Below, piece after piece: positions 1 through 5,760 of a stretch of DNA of 10,483 nt. The DNA is from Propionibacteriaceae bacterium (GTDB lineage: Bacteria > Actinomycetota > Actinomycetes > Propionibacteriales > Propionibacteriaceae), in contig DAIESZ010000104.1 in NCBI GenBank assembly GCA_027346035.1, positions 1 through 10,483 on the forward strand, in the 5' to 3' direction. A model generated the notes under the pieces. That model ran no database searches, had not been told where the DNA came from, and saw nothing but the letters and a program-made list of their open reading frames with translations. Every line of letters begins with the position of its first letter. Position 1 is the first letter of the stretch. Position numbers and translations under genes: made by a program.

Positions 1-2
1 TC

Positions 3-335
3 GGCGTCGCGCTCGGCGCGAAGTACGAGAGCGACCTCGAACCGCTGTTCGCCGACCTCCCCCCGGCCGAGGCCCCCAACCCTGCGTCATCGTTGACGAA
101 TCACAACCTCCAACTCAGCCCGCTCGATCCGGGCGGCCAGCTGCCGCTTCGCCAGTACGCCGCGCGTCGGCACCGCTTCTACGGCGCAGTCTGGCCGATG
201 GCGCTGTTCTTGATGGTCGCGTCCGGGTTCCGGCTCTGGTGGCTCGTCCTGGTGCCGCTCCTGCTCGGCCCCATCCTCGCCGGCGTCCAACGCCCCCCGC
301 GCAACCACCACCAGTTGCCGCCCGGCCGCCGCTGA
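3..335 (+). CDS. DUF1707 domain membrane protein, 3' part
   Basis: This is the last 110 codons of a gene that begins left of the window. The visible start (GVALGAKYESDLEPLFADLP) matches the end of a DUF1707 domain, a short N-terminal module in many actinobacterial membrane proteins whose signature ends in a 'L..L.aDLP' stretch. A Pro/Ala/Asn linker follows. Then comes a hydrophobic hairpin at about visible residues 59-91, with the sequence AVWPMALFLMVASG, a short FRLWW turn and LVLVPLLLGPIL, which I read as two membrane segments. The tail is basic and Pro-rich (RPPRNHHQLPPGRR). Third positions are mostly G or C, which supports this frame. The molecular function of this family is not established, so I assign none. 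It converges on the exporter gene next door, with only 30 bp between the two stop codons. The N-terminus and start cannot be seen. Confidence 0.72.
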   Translation, partial: GVALGAKYESDLEPLFADLPPAEAPNPASSLTNHNLQLSPLDPGGQLPLRQYAARRHRFYGAVWPMALFLMVASGFRLWWLVLVPLLLGPILAGVQRPPRNHHQLPPGRR

Positions 336-338
336 TCC

Positions 339-352
339 CCGGCGGCCGCCGG
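339..352. terminator. Palindromic hairpin between convergent genes
   Basis: CCGGCGGCCGCCGG is a perfect 14-bp palindrome. It lies in the 30-bp gap between the stop of the DUF1707 gene (335) and the stop of the exporter gene (366, other strand). The position suits a bidirectional terminator, although neither side has a U-tract and a GC-only palindrome can arise by chance in such DNA. Confidence 0.4.
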
Positions 353-365
353 CGGGCGTCCGGAA

Positions 366-1250
366 TCAGGCGGTGCGGGTTCCGCGGGCCGCGCCGATCG
401 ACGCCACGACGATGCAGCCCATCGCGACGACGTCGATCGGGCCGAGATGCTCTCCGAGAACGATGAGCGCGGCGAGGGCGGCGGCCACTGGTTCCAGGCT
501 CATGAGGATCCCGAACACCCGCGGCGCGATCGAGCGCAACGCGAACAGTTCCAGCCCGTAGGGGATCACCGAGCTCAGCAGCCCGACCGCGAGGCCGGTC
601 ATCAGCACGACCGGCCGCCAGGTGGCGGCCCCGCCGACGATCAGCGCCGGCCCGGCGAGCGCGACCGCCCCCAGCACGCAGGCGAGCGTGAGGACGTCGA
701 GCCCCGGCCAGCTGCGGCCGGCCCTGCCGCCGAACAGGATGTAGCCGGCCCAGCACGACGCCGCGACGAGCGCGAAGACCACTCCCCACGGGTCGAGGCG
801 CGCGGGTGACCATTCGAGCAGCACGACCCCGGCCGCCGCCAGCGCGGCCCACATCAGGTGCCGGGCCCGCCGGGCGCCCGCCACCGCAACAGCCAGCGGC
901 CCGAGGAACTCCAGCGTCACCGCCACGCCGAGCGGGATGCGCGCGAACGCCTGGTAGATGCTCCAGTTCATGCCCACCAGGCAGGCCGCGTAGCCGAGCC
1001 CGACCGGCCAGTTCCGGCGTCCGGTGGCCGGGCGGGTGCGCCGGCGCAACAGGGGACGCAGCGCGACCAGTGCAAGCGCCGACGATGCCAGGCGCAGCCA
1101 GGTCATCGTGGTCGGCGGGACGACGCCGAACAGGTGCTTCGCGAACGCCGCTCCCAGTTGCACCGATGCCACCGCCCCGAGCACCGCCCACACGGCGGGA
1201 TCGAGGGGCTGCGCGCCCCGGTGGGACGCCGCGTCGGCCGGGCGGCTCAC
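366..1250 (-). CDS. EamA-family (RhtA-like) metabolite exporter
   Basis: This encodes a 294-residue integral membrane protein of the drug/metabolite transporter superfamily. The two EamA repeats span about residues 25-145 and 155-287, giving roughly ten membrane segments. Typical features are QLGAAFAKHLF in the first segment, TLEFLGPLAVAV at 112-123, and a C-terminal repeat with SSVIPYGLELFALR (226-239) followed by FGILMSLEPVAAALAALIVLGE-type sequence around 246-267. These resemble the threonine/homoserine exporter RhtA and its relatives. Export of an amino acid or similar small metabolite is therefore the family expectation; the substrate cannot be read from sequence. The start is GTG with a weak GGGA seven bases upstream. 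The first 18 residues are polar, so a slightly later start is conceivable. It is co-oriented with the PBP gene upstream but separated by 196 bp with hairpins, so it is probably transcribed separately. Confidence 0.86.
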   Translation of the reverse strand: MSRPADAASHRGAQPLDPAVWAVLGAVASVQLGAAFAKHLFGVVPPTTMTWLRLASSALALVALRPLLRRRTRPATGRRNWPVGLGYAACLVGMNWSIYQAFARIPLGVAVTLEFLGPLAVAVAGARRARHLMWAALAAAGVVLLEWSPARLDPWGVVFALVAASCWAGYILFGGRAGRSWPGLDVLTLACVLGAVALAGPALIVGGAATWRPVVLMTGLAVGLLSSVIPYGLELFALRSIAPRVFGILMSLEPVAAALAALIVLGEHLGPIDVVAMGCIVVASIGAARGTRTA

Positions 1251-1327
1251 CGGCGTGTCCCGGAGCCGACCCGCGACGGCTGCACGCCATCGGGGGCATT
1301 CTGCGCTGGCGAGGGGGGCATGGGCTC

Positions 1328-1356
1328 ACAGTAACCGGGTCGGCCGACCCACTCAC
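1328..1356 (-). promoter_or_regulatory. Possible exporter promoter with palindrome in spacer
   Basis: On the - strand, TACTGT (1333 to 1328) fits the actinobacterial -10 pattern TANNNT and GTGAGT (1356 to 1351) sits 17 bp upstream as a weak -35. The spacer contains a perfect 14-bp palindrome, GGGTCGGCCGACCC (1337-1350). That is where a repressor or MerR-type regulator could bind. Transcription would begin about 65 bases before the exporter GTG. All of this is inferred from motif fit. Confidence 0.33.
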
Positions 1357-1358
1357 CT

Positions 1359-1378
1359 CCGGGCGCTGAGCGCCTCGG
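1359..1378. terminator. Stem-loop downstream of the PBP gene
   Basis: GGCGC (1362-1366) pairs with GCGCC (1370-1374) around a TGA loop. CCG (1359-1361) and CGG (1376-1378) can extend the stem past a single bulged T. It lies about 70 bp past the PBP stop. It lacks a U-tract, so it may be a secondary terminator or only GC-rich self-complementarity. Confidence 0.3.
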
Positions 1379-1397
1379 GGACGGCCCACGGCAGCGA

Positions 1398-1412
1398 CCG
1401 GACGGCGTCCGG
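1398..1412 (-). terminator. Hairpin terminator candidate after the PBP gene
   Basis: CCGGAC (1398-1403), loop GGC and GTCCGG (1407-1412) form a perfect 6-bp stem. It begins about 35 bp past the PBP stop codon, in the position expected for its terminator. There is no following U-tract, which is common in high-GC actinobacteria. Confidence 0.42.
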
Positions 1413-1446
1413 CCGACTCCCCACCCGCCCGGCCGCGTCACCGGAC

Positions 1447-3444
1447 TCAGGACAGGAACTGCCTGATGAGTGGGCCGGCCGTTCCGGATGCGGTCTGGCC
1501 GTGGTAGACCATCACCGCGATGGCGTACCTCGCGTTCCACGCGATCATCCATGCGTGAGTCTTGATGGTCTTGCCGGCGTCGTATTCGGCGGTGCCCGTC
1601 TTGGCGCCGGTGACCAGGCCGGCGAGCGTTTGCCCGGTGCCACTGGTGACGACGGCCTTCATGAGGGTCTGCAGCTGGGCGCCCTCGGCGCTCGTGAGCG
1701 GGGCGCCCGTCGGGGTGGGCGTAGTACCGACCACGAGGTGAGGAATGATCGTGTGCGCCGAGGCAACCGACGCGGACAGGCCCGCCATCGCCATCGGGGA
1801 GGCGAGCACGTCGCCCTGACCGATGGCGTCGGCCGCCTGGACGACCGGGTCGCTGGTCGTGGGGACCGAGCCGAAGAAGCTCGGGAACCCCGCGTTGTAG
1901 TCGATGCCCACGCCGAGACTTCCCGCGGCCTCGGCGAGATCGGCCGGCGAGATCGTCGTCGACAACTTGATGAAGGCGGTGTTGCACGAGTTCGCGACGG
2001 CCTCCGAGAGCGGGATGCGTCCGTACCCGTTCGCCGGATAGTCGGAGTAGTTCTTGAACACCTTGCCGTTGACGGTGATCTGGTGCGGGCAGTCGACCAG
2101 GCTCGACGGGCTCAACCCGTGCCGCAGCACCGCGAGCGACGTCGCGATCTTGAAGGTGGAGCCCGGCGCATACCGCCCGAAGGTGGCGTCAGGGTTGCCC
2201 CCAGCGGCGGAGGAGTTGGCCGCCGCGAGGAGCGCGCCGCTCGAGCGGTCGAGCACGACCATCGAGGCGATGCCGTGCGCCGCGCCGAGCACCGTCTCGG
2301 CCTTCGTCTGCAGGCCGAGGTCGAGGGTGATCCTCAGCGCCGTCCCGGGCACCGCTGAGCTGGAGTAGAGCACCGGCGTGGGTGCGATCGAGGCAGCACC
2401 CGATGCCGAGCCGGCGGTGCTGGACGCGCTCGCCGCCGCAGAGGGGGACGCCGAGGCCGACGGCCCGGTGCGCGGCACGATCGCGATGGTGTGACCTGGG
2501 GTTCCCCGCAGCTGGGCGTCGTCGCGCATCTCAAGCCCGCTGATGCCGACGCTGTCGGTGGCCTGGATGTCGCCGTGACTCGCCGCCACCTGGGCCGCTG
2601 TCGGCGACCCCATCACCCCGAGGATCGCCTGGGCGAACGTGCTCGACGGCCCGAGCATCGCCTGATTCGGGAGCGCCCGGGCCCCGGGGATCTTTTCGAT
2701 CGCGCTCGGAACGTCTGCCGGTCGGACGCTGATCGCGATGACGAACGCGTCGGTTCCGGCCGCCTTGACCTGCTTGACGAACTGTGTGGCGTCGACCTTC
2801 ATGAGCTTGGCGAGCGCGGACGCCGACGTGAGCGCTTCTGCCGGCTTGACGATGTGCTTGTCGATGCCGAGGTCGAAGACGAGCCCCTGCTGCACGAGTG
2901 TCACGTTGTCGTGCCCGATGATCGGTGCCCGCTTGGGCAGATCTCGGGTGTGGCGCAGCCGTGTCTGCTCGCTGAGCTGCGGGTGGACGATCGTCGGTGC
3001 CCAGACCACCTGCCATCCGGAGGCGGCGTGGAGAAGTGAGGCGGTGCTCTGGAAGTCGAAGGTCTTCGATCCGAGCGGGTAGCTCTGGTTCAGGACCACC
3101 GTGGCGGTGTTGTTGATCCCGTCGTAGGTGACACTCGCGGGAGTGACGCTCGGACGCAGGCCGTCCATGCCCGCCATGATCGTGTCGAGGTCGGCCTGGG
3201 CAGCGGTCTCGGGGGTGCTGAACGGCACCTGGTCGAGCTTGCCGCTCTGCAGTGCCGTGACCAGTGCCTGGACCGTACCCGCGGCCGAGGGAAGGTTGTT
3301 GGGCGGCAACGACGAGTGCGTGCCGGGCGCCGGCGACGAGCAGGCGGCAAGAGCCATGGTGAGGCTCACGAGCGCGACCAGCCCGCCGCGCCGCGCCGCG
3401 CGGAAGATCATCGACAGGCCGGCAGCAACCCACGCAGTGCGCAT
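1447..3444 (-). CDS. Penicillin-binding lipoprotein (class B transpeptidase)
   Basis: This encodes a 665-residue D,D-transpeptidase that would cross-link peptidoglycan outside the membrane. The N-terminus is a lipoprotein signal: a basic stretch (RAARRGG), a hydrophobic core and the lipobox LAAC with Cys35. An NTF2-like (MecA_N) domain occupies about 54-155 and the PBP dimerisation region about 160-325, including RAPI near 172 and LRGTPG at 312-317. The transpeptidase domain covers about 365-660. Its three catalytic motifs are intact: STFK at 429-432 with nucleophile Ser429, SCN at 486-488 and KTG at 615-617. Overall it resembles the mycobacterial Rv2864c type. A Ser/Ala-rich stretch at about 327-355 separates the dimerisation and catalytic parts and looks like an insertion. 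Met12 is a possible alternative start (3411). I kept Met1 because TAGTCT lies six bases before it and no Shine-Dalgarno is seen, which suggests a leaderless mRNA. dnaN lies 45 bp upstream on the same strand. Confidence 0.92.
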   Translation of the reverse strand: MRTAWVAAGLSMIFRAARRGGLVALVSLTMALAACSSPAPGTHSSLPPNNLPSAAGTVQALVTALQSGKLDQVPFSTPETAAQADLDTIMAGMDGLRPSVTPASVTYDGINNTATVVLNQSYPLGSKTFDFQSTASLLHAASGWQVVWAPTIVHPQLSEQTRLRHTRDLPKRAPIIGHDNVTLVQQGLVFDLGIDKHIVKPAEALTSASALAKLMKVDATQFVKQVKAAGTDAFVIAISVRPADVPSAIEKIPGARALPNQAMLGPSSTFAQAILGVMGSPTAAQVAASHGDIQATDSVGISGLEMRDDAQLRGTPGHTIAIVPRTGPSASASPSAAASASSTAGSASGAASIAPTPVLYSSSAVPGTALRITLDLGLQTKAETVLGAAHGIASMVVLDRSSGALLAAANSSAAGGNPDATFGRYAPGSTFKIATSLAVLRHGLSPSSLVDCPHQITVNGKVFKNYSDYPANGYGRIPLSEAVANSCNTAFIKLSTTISPADLAEAAGSLGVGIDYNAGFPSFFGSVPTTSDPVVQAADAIGQGDVLASPMAMAGLSASVASAHTIIPHLVVGTTPTPTGAPLTSAEGAQLQTLMKAVVTSGTGQTLAGLVTGAKTGTAEYDAGKTIKTHAWMIAWNARYAIAVMVYHGQTASGTAGPLIRQFLS

Positions 3445-3450
3445 GGTCGA

Positions 3451-3456
3451 AGACTA
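3451..3456 (-). promoter_or_regulatory. Possible -10 for leaderless PBP mRNA
   Basis: On the - strand TAGTCT (3456 to 3451) fits TANNNT, and six bases (tcgacc) separate it from the ATG at 3444. Transcription would then start at the A of the start codon, as in leaderless actinobacterial mRNAs. The absence of a Shine-Dalgarno before this ATG agrees. No good -35 is visible, so the call is tentative. Confidence 0.33.
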
Positions 3457-3489
3457 ACCGCAGCGTGCGACGAGCCCGCTACGGCCGGC

Positions 3490-4653
3490 TCAGTTCGGCA
3501 GACGCATCAGCATGATCACGTGGCGGTAGTCGCCGAGCGGCTCGCCGTCGATCTCGTCGAGCCCCGTGATGAGACACGGCTTGCCGGGCGCGGTGAAGGC
3601 GAAGTGCACGTGGGGCGTGTCGAGAGCGCCCAGTGCGTCCTGGAGGTAGTGCGGGTTGAAGCCGGCCGCGGTGATCGCCAGGTCGTCTCCGCCCAGGTGG
3701 TTCTCGACGGTGGCCTCGATCGCCTCCGACGCCTGCGCCTGGTCGCCGGTGGCGGCCTCGAGATTGATCTGGCCGTCGCCGATGATCATCCGAAGCGGCG
3801 TGTTGCGCTCCGCCACGAGCGCCACGCGCTTGACCGACGCGATGAGCTCGGTGGTGCTGCACCGCACGGTGACGCTCGGCTGCACGTGCATGAGGTGCCG
3901 CACCTTCGGGAAGTCGCCGTCGAGCAGGCGGGTGGTGATCTGGCGGGTGCCACCCTGGCCGTCACCCTCGAAGCCGACCAGGCCGTCACCAAGGCCAGGG
4001 GTCGACAGGCTCATCGTGACCCTGTCGCCCGAGGTCATCGACTTGGCGGTCTCGTTCAGCACCCGGGCGGGCACGAGCGCGGCACCGGACGCCTGCGGGG
4101 ACGCCGGCGACCACGCGAGCTCCTTGAGCGCCATGCGGTAGCGGTCGGTGGCGAGCAGACTCAGGGTCTCGCCCTCGATCTCGACCCGGACGCCCGTGAA
4201 CACCGGCAGCAGCTCGTCGCGTCCGGCGGCGACGACCACCTGCCCGACCGCCTTGGCGAAGGCCTCGGACTCGACACTGCCCGTGGCCGCGGGCATCTCG
4301 GGAAGCGACGGATAGTCGGCCACCGGGAGGGTCTGCAGGGTGAAGCGGGCGCTCCCGCACACGATCTCAAGCCGGGTGGCCTCGCTGGTCAGGCTCACCG
4401 GCTTCGCGGGCAGCGACCGGGCGATGTCCGCCAGGAGGCGTCCGGACACCAGCACCTCGCCGGACTCGTCGACCTGGCCCGCGATCGTCACCTTGGCCGA
4501 TGTCTCGTAGTCGAAGCTCGACAGGGTGACTCCGTCGCCGTCGGCACTGATGCGCAGCCCCGCGAGGATCGGGACGCTCGGCCGGTTGGGCAGGCTGCGG
4601 GCGGCCCAGGCCACCGCGTCGGCCAGCACATCGCGTTCGACTCGAATCTTCAC
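3490..4653 (-). CDS. dnaN: DNA polymerase III sliding clamp (beta subunit)
   Basis: This encodes a 387-residue clamp that encircles DNA as a dimer and tethers polymerase III and repair enzymes. Three clamp domains fit about 1-125, 130-255 and 258-387. Recognisable blocks are ERDVLADAVAWAARSLP near the start, SGRLLADIARSLP (70-82), LLATDRYRMALKEL (166-179), TRLLDGDFPK (241-250), VALVAERNTP (277-286) and FNPHYL (332-337). The start is GTG at 4653, with GAGGA four bases upstream; the frame is open further 5' but that part is not clamp-like. The C-terminal partner-binding motif, M-P-M-R-L in E. coli, reads MLMRL at 381-385, so the conserved proline is replaced by leucine. The gene has no dnaA, recF or gyrB beside it, unlike the usual actinobacterial origin locus. 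It is followed 45 bp later by the PBP gene. It may be the main clamp in an unusual place or a second copy; family membership is secure. Confidence 0.96.
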   Translation of the reverse strand: MKIRVERDVLADAVAWAARSLPNRPSVPILAGLRISADGDGVTLSSFDYETSAKVTIAGQVDESGEVLVSGRLLADIARSLPAKPVSLTSEATRLEIVCGSARFTLQTLPVADYPSLPEMPAATGSVESEAFAKAVGQVVVAAGRDELLPVFTGVRVEIEGETLSLLATDRYRMALKELAWSPASPQASGAALVPARVLNETAKSMTSGDRVTMSLSTPGLGDGLVGFEGDGQGGTRQITTRLLDGDFPKVRHLMHVQPSVTVRCSTTELIASVKRVALVAERNTPLRMIIGDGQINLEAATGDQAQASEAIEATVENHLGGDDLAITAAGFNPHYLQDALGALDTPHVHFAFTAPGKPCLITGLDEIDGEPLGDYRHVIMLMRLPN

Positions 4654-4796
4654 GGCTTCCTCGTTTCGGCGGGATCGGATGCGGTGGGGCACCGCTCCGG
4701 TGGACGACTGGTGGATGGGGCGGGCGTGACGGGATCGTCGCGGCGACGCGACCATCCGACGGGGCCCGGCCATGTCCGACAAGTCATAGCCAGCGC

Positions 4797-4802
4797 AGCA
4801 TA
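4797..4802 (-). promoter_or_regulatory. Possible -10 element for dnaN
   Basis: TATGCT on the - strand (4802 to 4797) fits TANNNT, in a locally AT-richer stretch about 145 bp before the dnaN GTG. No convincing -35 is seen at 16-19 bp. Transcription would give a leader of about 135 bases. Confidence 0.22.
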
Positions 4803-4878
4803 TCGAACCATCGGACGCAGCCGGGTGAGGCGATCCGGGCGTCCCGCGAAATCGGGGCAACCAGGGCCCGGATTGATC

Positions 4879-4907
4879 TTGACCGGGCGGGGCGGAGGGT
4901 CTACAAC
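4879..4907 (+). promoter_or_regulatory. Sigma70-type promoter pointing into the gene-free region
   Basis: TTGACC (4879-4884) and TACAAC (4902-4907) match the consensus hexamers at 5/6 and 4/6 with an ideal 17-bp spacer. It is the best-formed promoter I see in the window. It reads rightward into 4914 and beyond, where there is no convincing gene but several stem-loops and a strong terminator-like hairpin at 5355-5398. Confidence 0.45.
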
Positions 4908-4913
4908 GGTATT

Positions 4914-5400
4914 ACCCCTGATGCAGGGACCCGCTCCGACAGGCCATCACCGGCCCCGGGGAAGGCCCGCAGAAGGAGGCCCGAACCCAGCAAGGCGTGG
5001 CTCCCCACCAGGAGTTCCGCCGAACCGGGCGACGGCACCGCTTCACCGTCCGAAGCGCGATCTGGAAACAGACCCTCCGCCGATGCAGCGAAGCTGCTGG
5101 ATTCGGCAAGAACCCAGCGAAACCGTTCCACCGCTCGCGGTGGAACACCGTCTCTCCCTGGAGGGACACGCCATCCCGACCGATGGCACCCGATCACAGT
5201 TCACTCCTGACCTCCTGTCAGATCACGTTGGTGACGTCGTCCACCACGATTGCGTCGCCCGCGACCGGATCTTTCGAGGAGCCGACCCGAACGACGGGGC
5301 CGAGTGGGGCGTCGACAGTGGCCGGAGCCCGGTGGGCGTCGTCCGCCGAGCAAAACGGAGGGCCCGGACCATCTCATACATGGTCCGGGCCCTTCCGTGT
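4914..5400 (+). ncRNA. Candidate structured non-coding RNA
   Basis: A consensus-like promoter (4879-4907) and a strong hairpin (5355-5398) bracket about 485 nt with no convincing protein gene. Reading the + strand, stem-loops follow one another: TCTG-GAAA-CAGA with a GNRA tetraloop (about 5061-5074), GCAGC-GAA-GCTGC (5085-5097), GTTCCACCG-CTCG-CGGTGGAAC (5125-5146), GCCATC/GATGGC (about 5171-5188) and CTGAC-CTCCT-GTCAG (5207-5221). The open frames I examined here have G/C third positions of only about two-thirds, well below the neighbouring genes. I looked for the conserved cores of RNase P RNA, tmRNA and SRP RNA and did not find them. No family is assigned; an untranslated relic or chance folding in GC-rich DNA are the alternatives. 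The ends are inferred from the promoter and terminator. Confidence 0.28.
5355..5398. terminator. Strong intrinsic terminator hairpin
   Basis: AGGGCCCGGACCAT (5359-5372) and ATGGTCCGGGCCCT (5380-5393) form a perfect 14-bp stem with a 7-nt loop. The stem extends by ACGG/CCGT past one bulged T. On the - strand the stem is followed by TTTT (5355-5352), a U-tract suited to stopping leftward transcripts such as read-through from the ABC operon. On the + strand the following bases are only modestly T-rich (about 5393-5402). I read it as probably bidirectional. Confidence 0.72.
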
Positions 5401-5717
5401 TCATGGACGCTGCGGTGATCCGACAGTTCCCCGGGTGGCCGGATCCCTCCGGCATCCGCGCCCCATTCAACCCGCCGCACGCCGGGACTCGACGCCGACA
5501 CGCGGAGGGGACTGCCAGACCTGAGAACTGAACGACACCGGCCCGTCATCACGGCTGCTCAGTGCCGGGCGGTGGGTCGCCGCCATGCTCTCGACGACGA
5601 CCGGCGCGTGGAAGCGCCCTGCTCCAGGGCATCACTCGGCGTGCCTCCCATGGCGTGGATTCCTGGGCTCAGGCCACGCGCGAACGGTCTGCCAGGAGCG
5701 GGGTGGACGCGAGTCGC
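5399..5717. other. Gene-free stretch downstream of ABC operon
   Basis: I see no credible gene here on either strand. It holds two stem-loops: GCCGGA-TCCC-TCCGGC (5438-5453, perfect 6-bp stem) and CACCGGCCCG (5536-5545) opposite CGGGCGGTG (5566-5574) with one bulged base. Either could be a transcript-end structure; neither has a U-tract. Confidence 0.35.
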
Positions 5718-5755
5718 GCCACCTGCGGGCAGGCGGGTGGCGGGCGCCGCGCCCG
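5718..5755 (-). terminator. Hairpins just past the ABC permease stop
   Basis: Two overlapping stem-loops lie directly downstream of the permease stop codon (5761). CGGGCG-CCG-CGCCCG (5741-5755) has a 6-bp stem. GCCACCTGC (5718-5726) pairs with GCGGGTGGC (5733-5741) through nine pairs, one of them G-T. They share base 5741, so at most one forms fully. Position suggests termination of the ABC operon; no U-tract follows. Confidence 0.38.
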
Positions 5756-5760
5756 TCGAC

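Noticed and set aside
5150..5200. Riboswitch-like GGGAGAG motif on the - strand
   Set aside because: It recalled a glycine riboswitch start, but the required closing CTCTCAGG-type segment is missing and no glycine-related gene follows.
4654..5217. Classic origin of replication directly upstream of dnaN
   Set aside because: I found no DnaA boxes of 8/9 or better here and no dnaA gene upstream; the only box cluster is at 9371-9620.
4914..5400. RNase P RNA, tmRNA or SRP RNA
   Set aside because: The conserved core segments of these RNAs are not visible on either strand, so only an unassigned candidate RNA is reported.
3316..5418. Long open frame of 700 codons on the + strand
   Set aside because: It lies antisense to dnaN and the start of the PBP gene and has Arg/Gly/His-rich composition typical of mirror frames in high-GC DNA. 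The clamp on the other strand is unambiguous.
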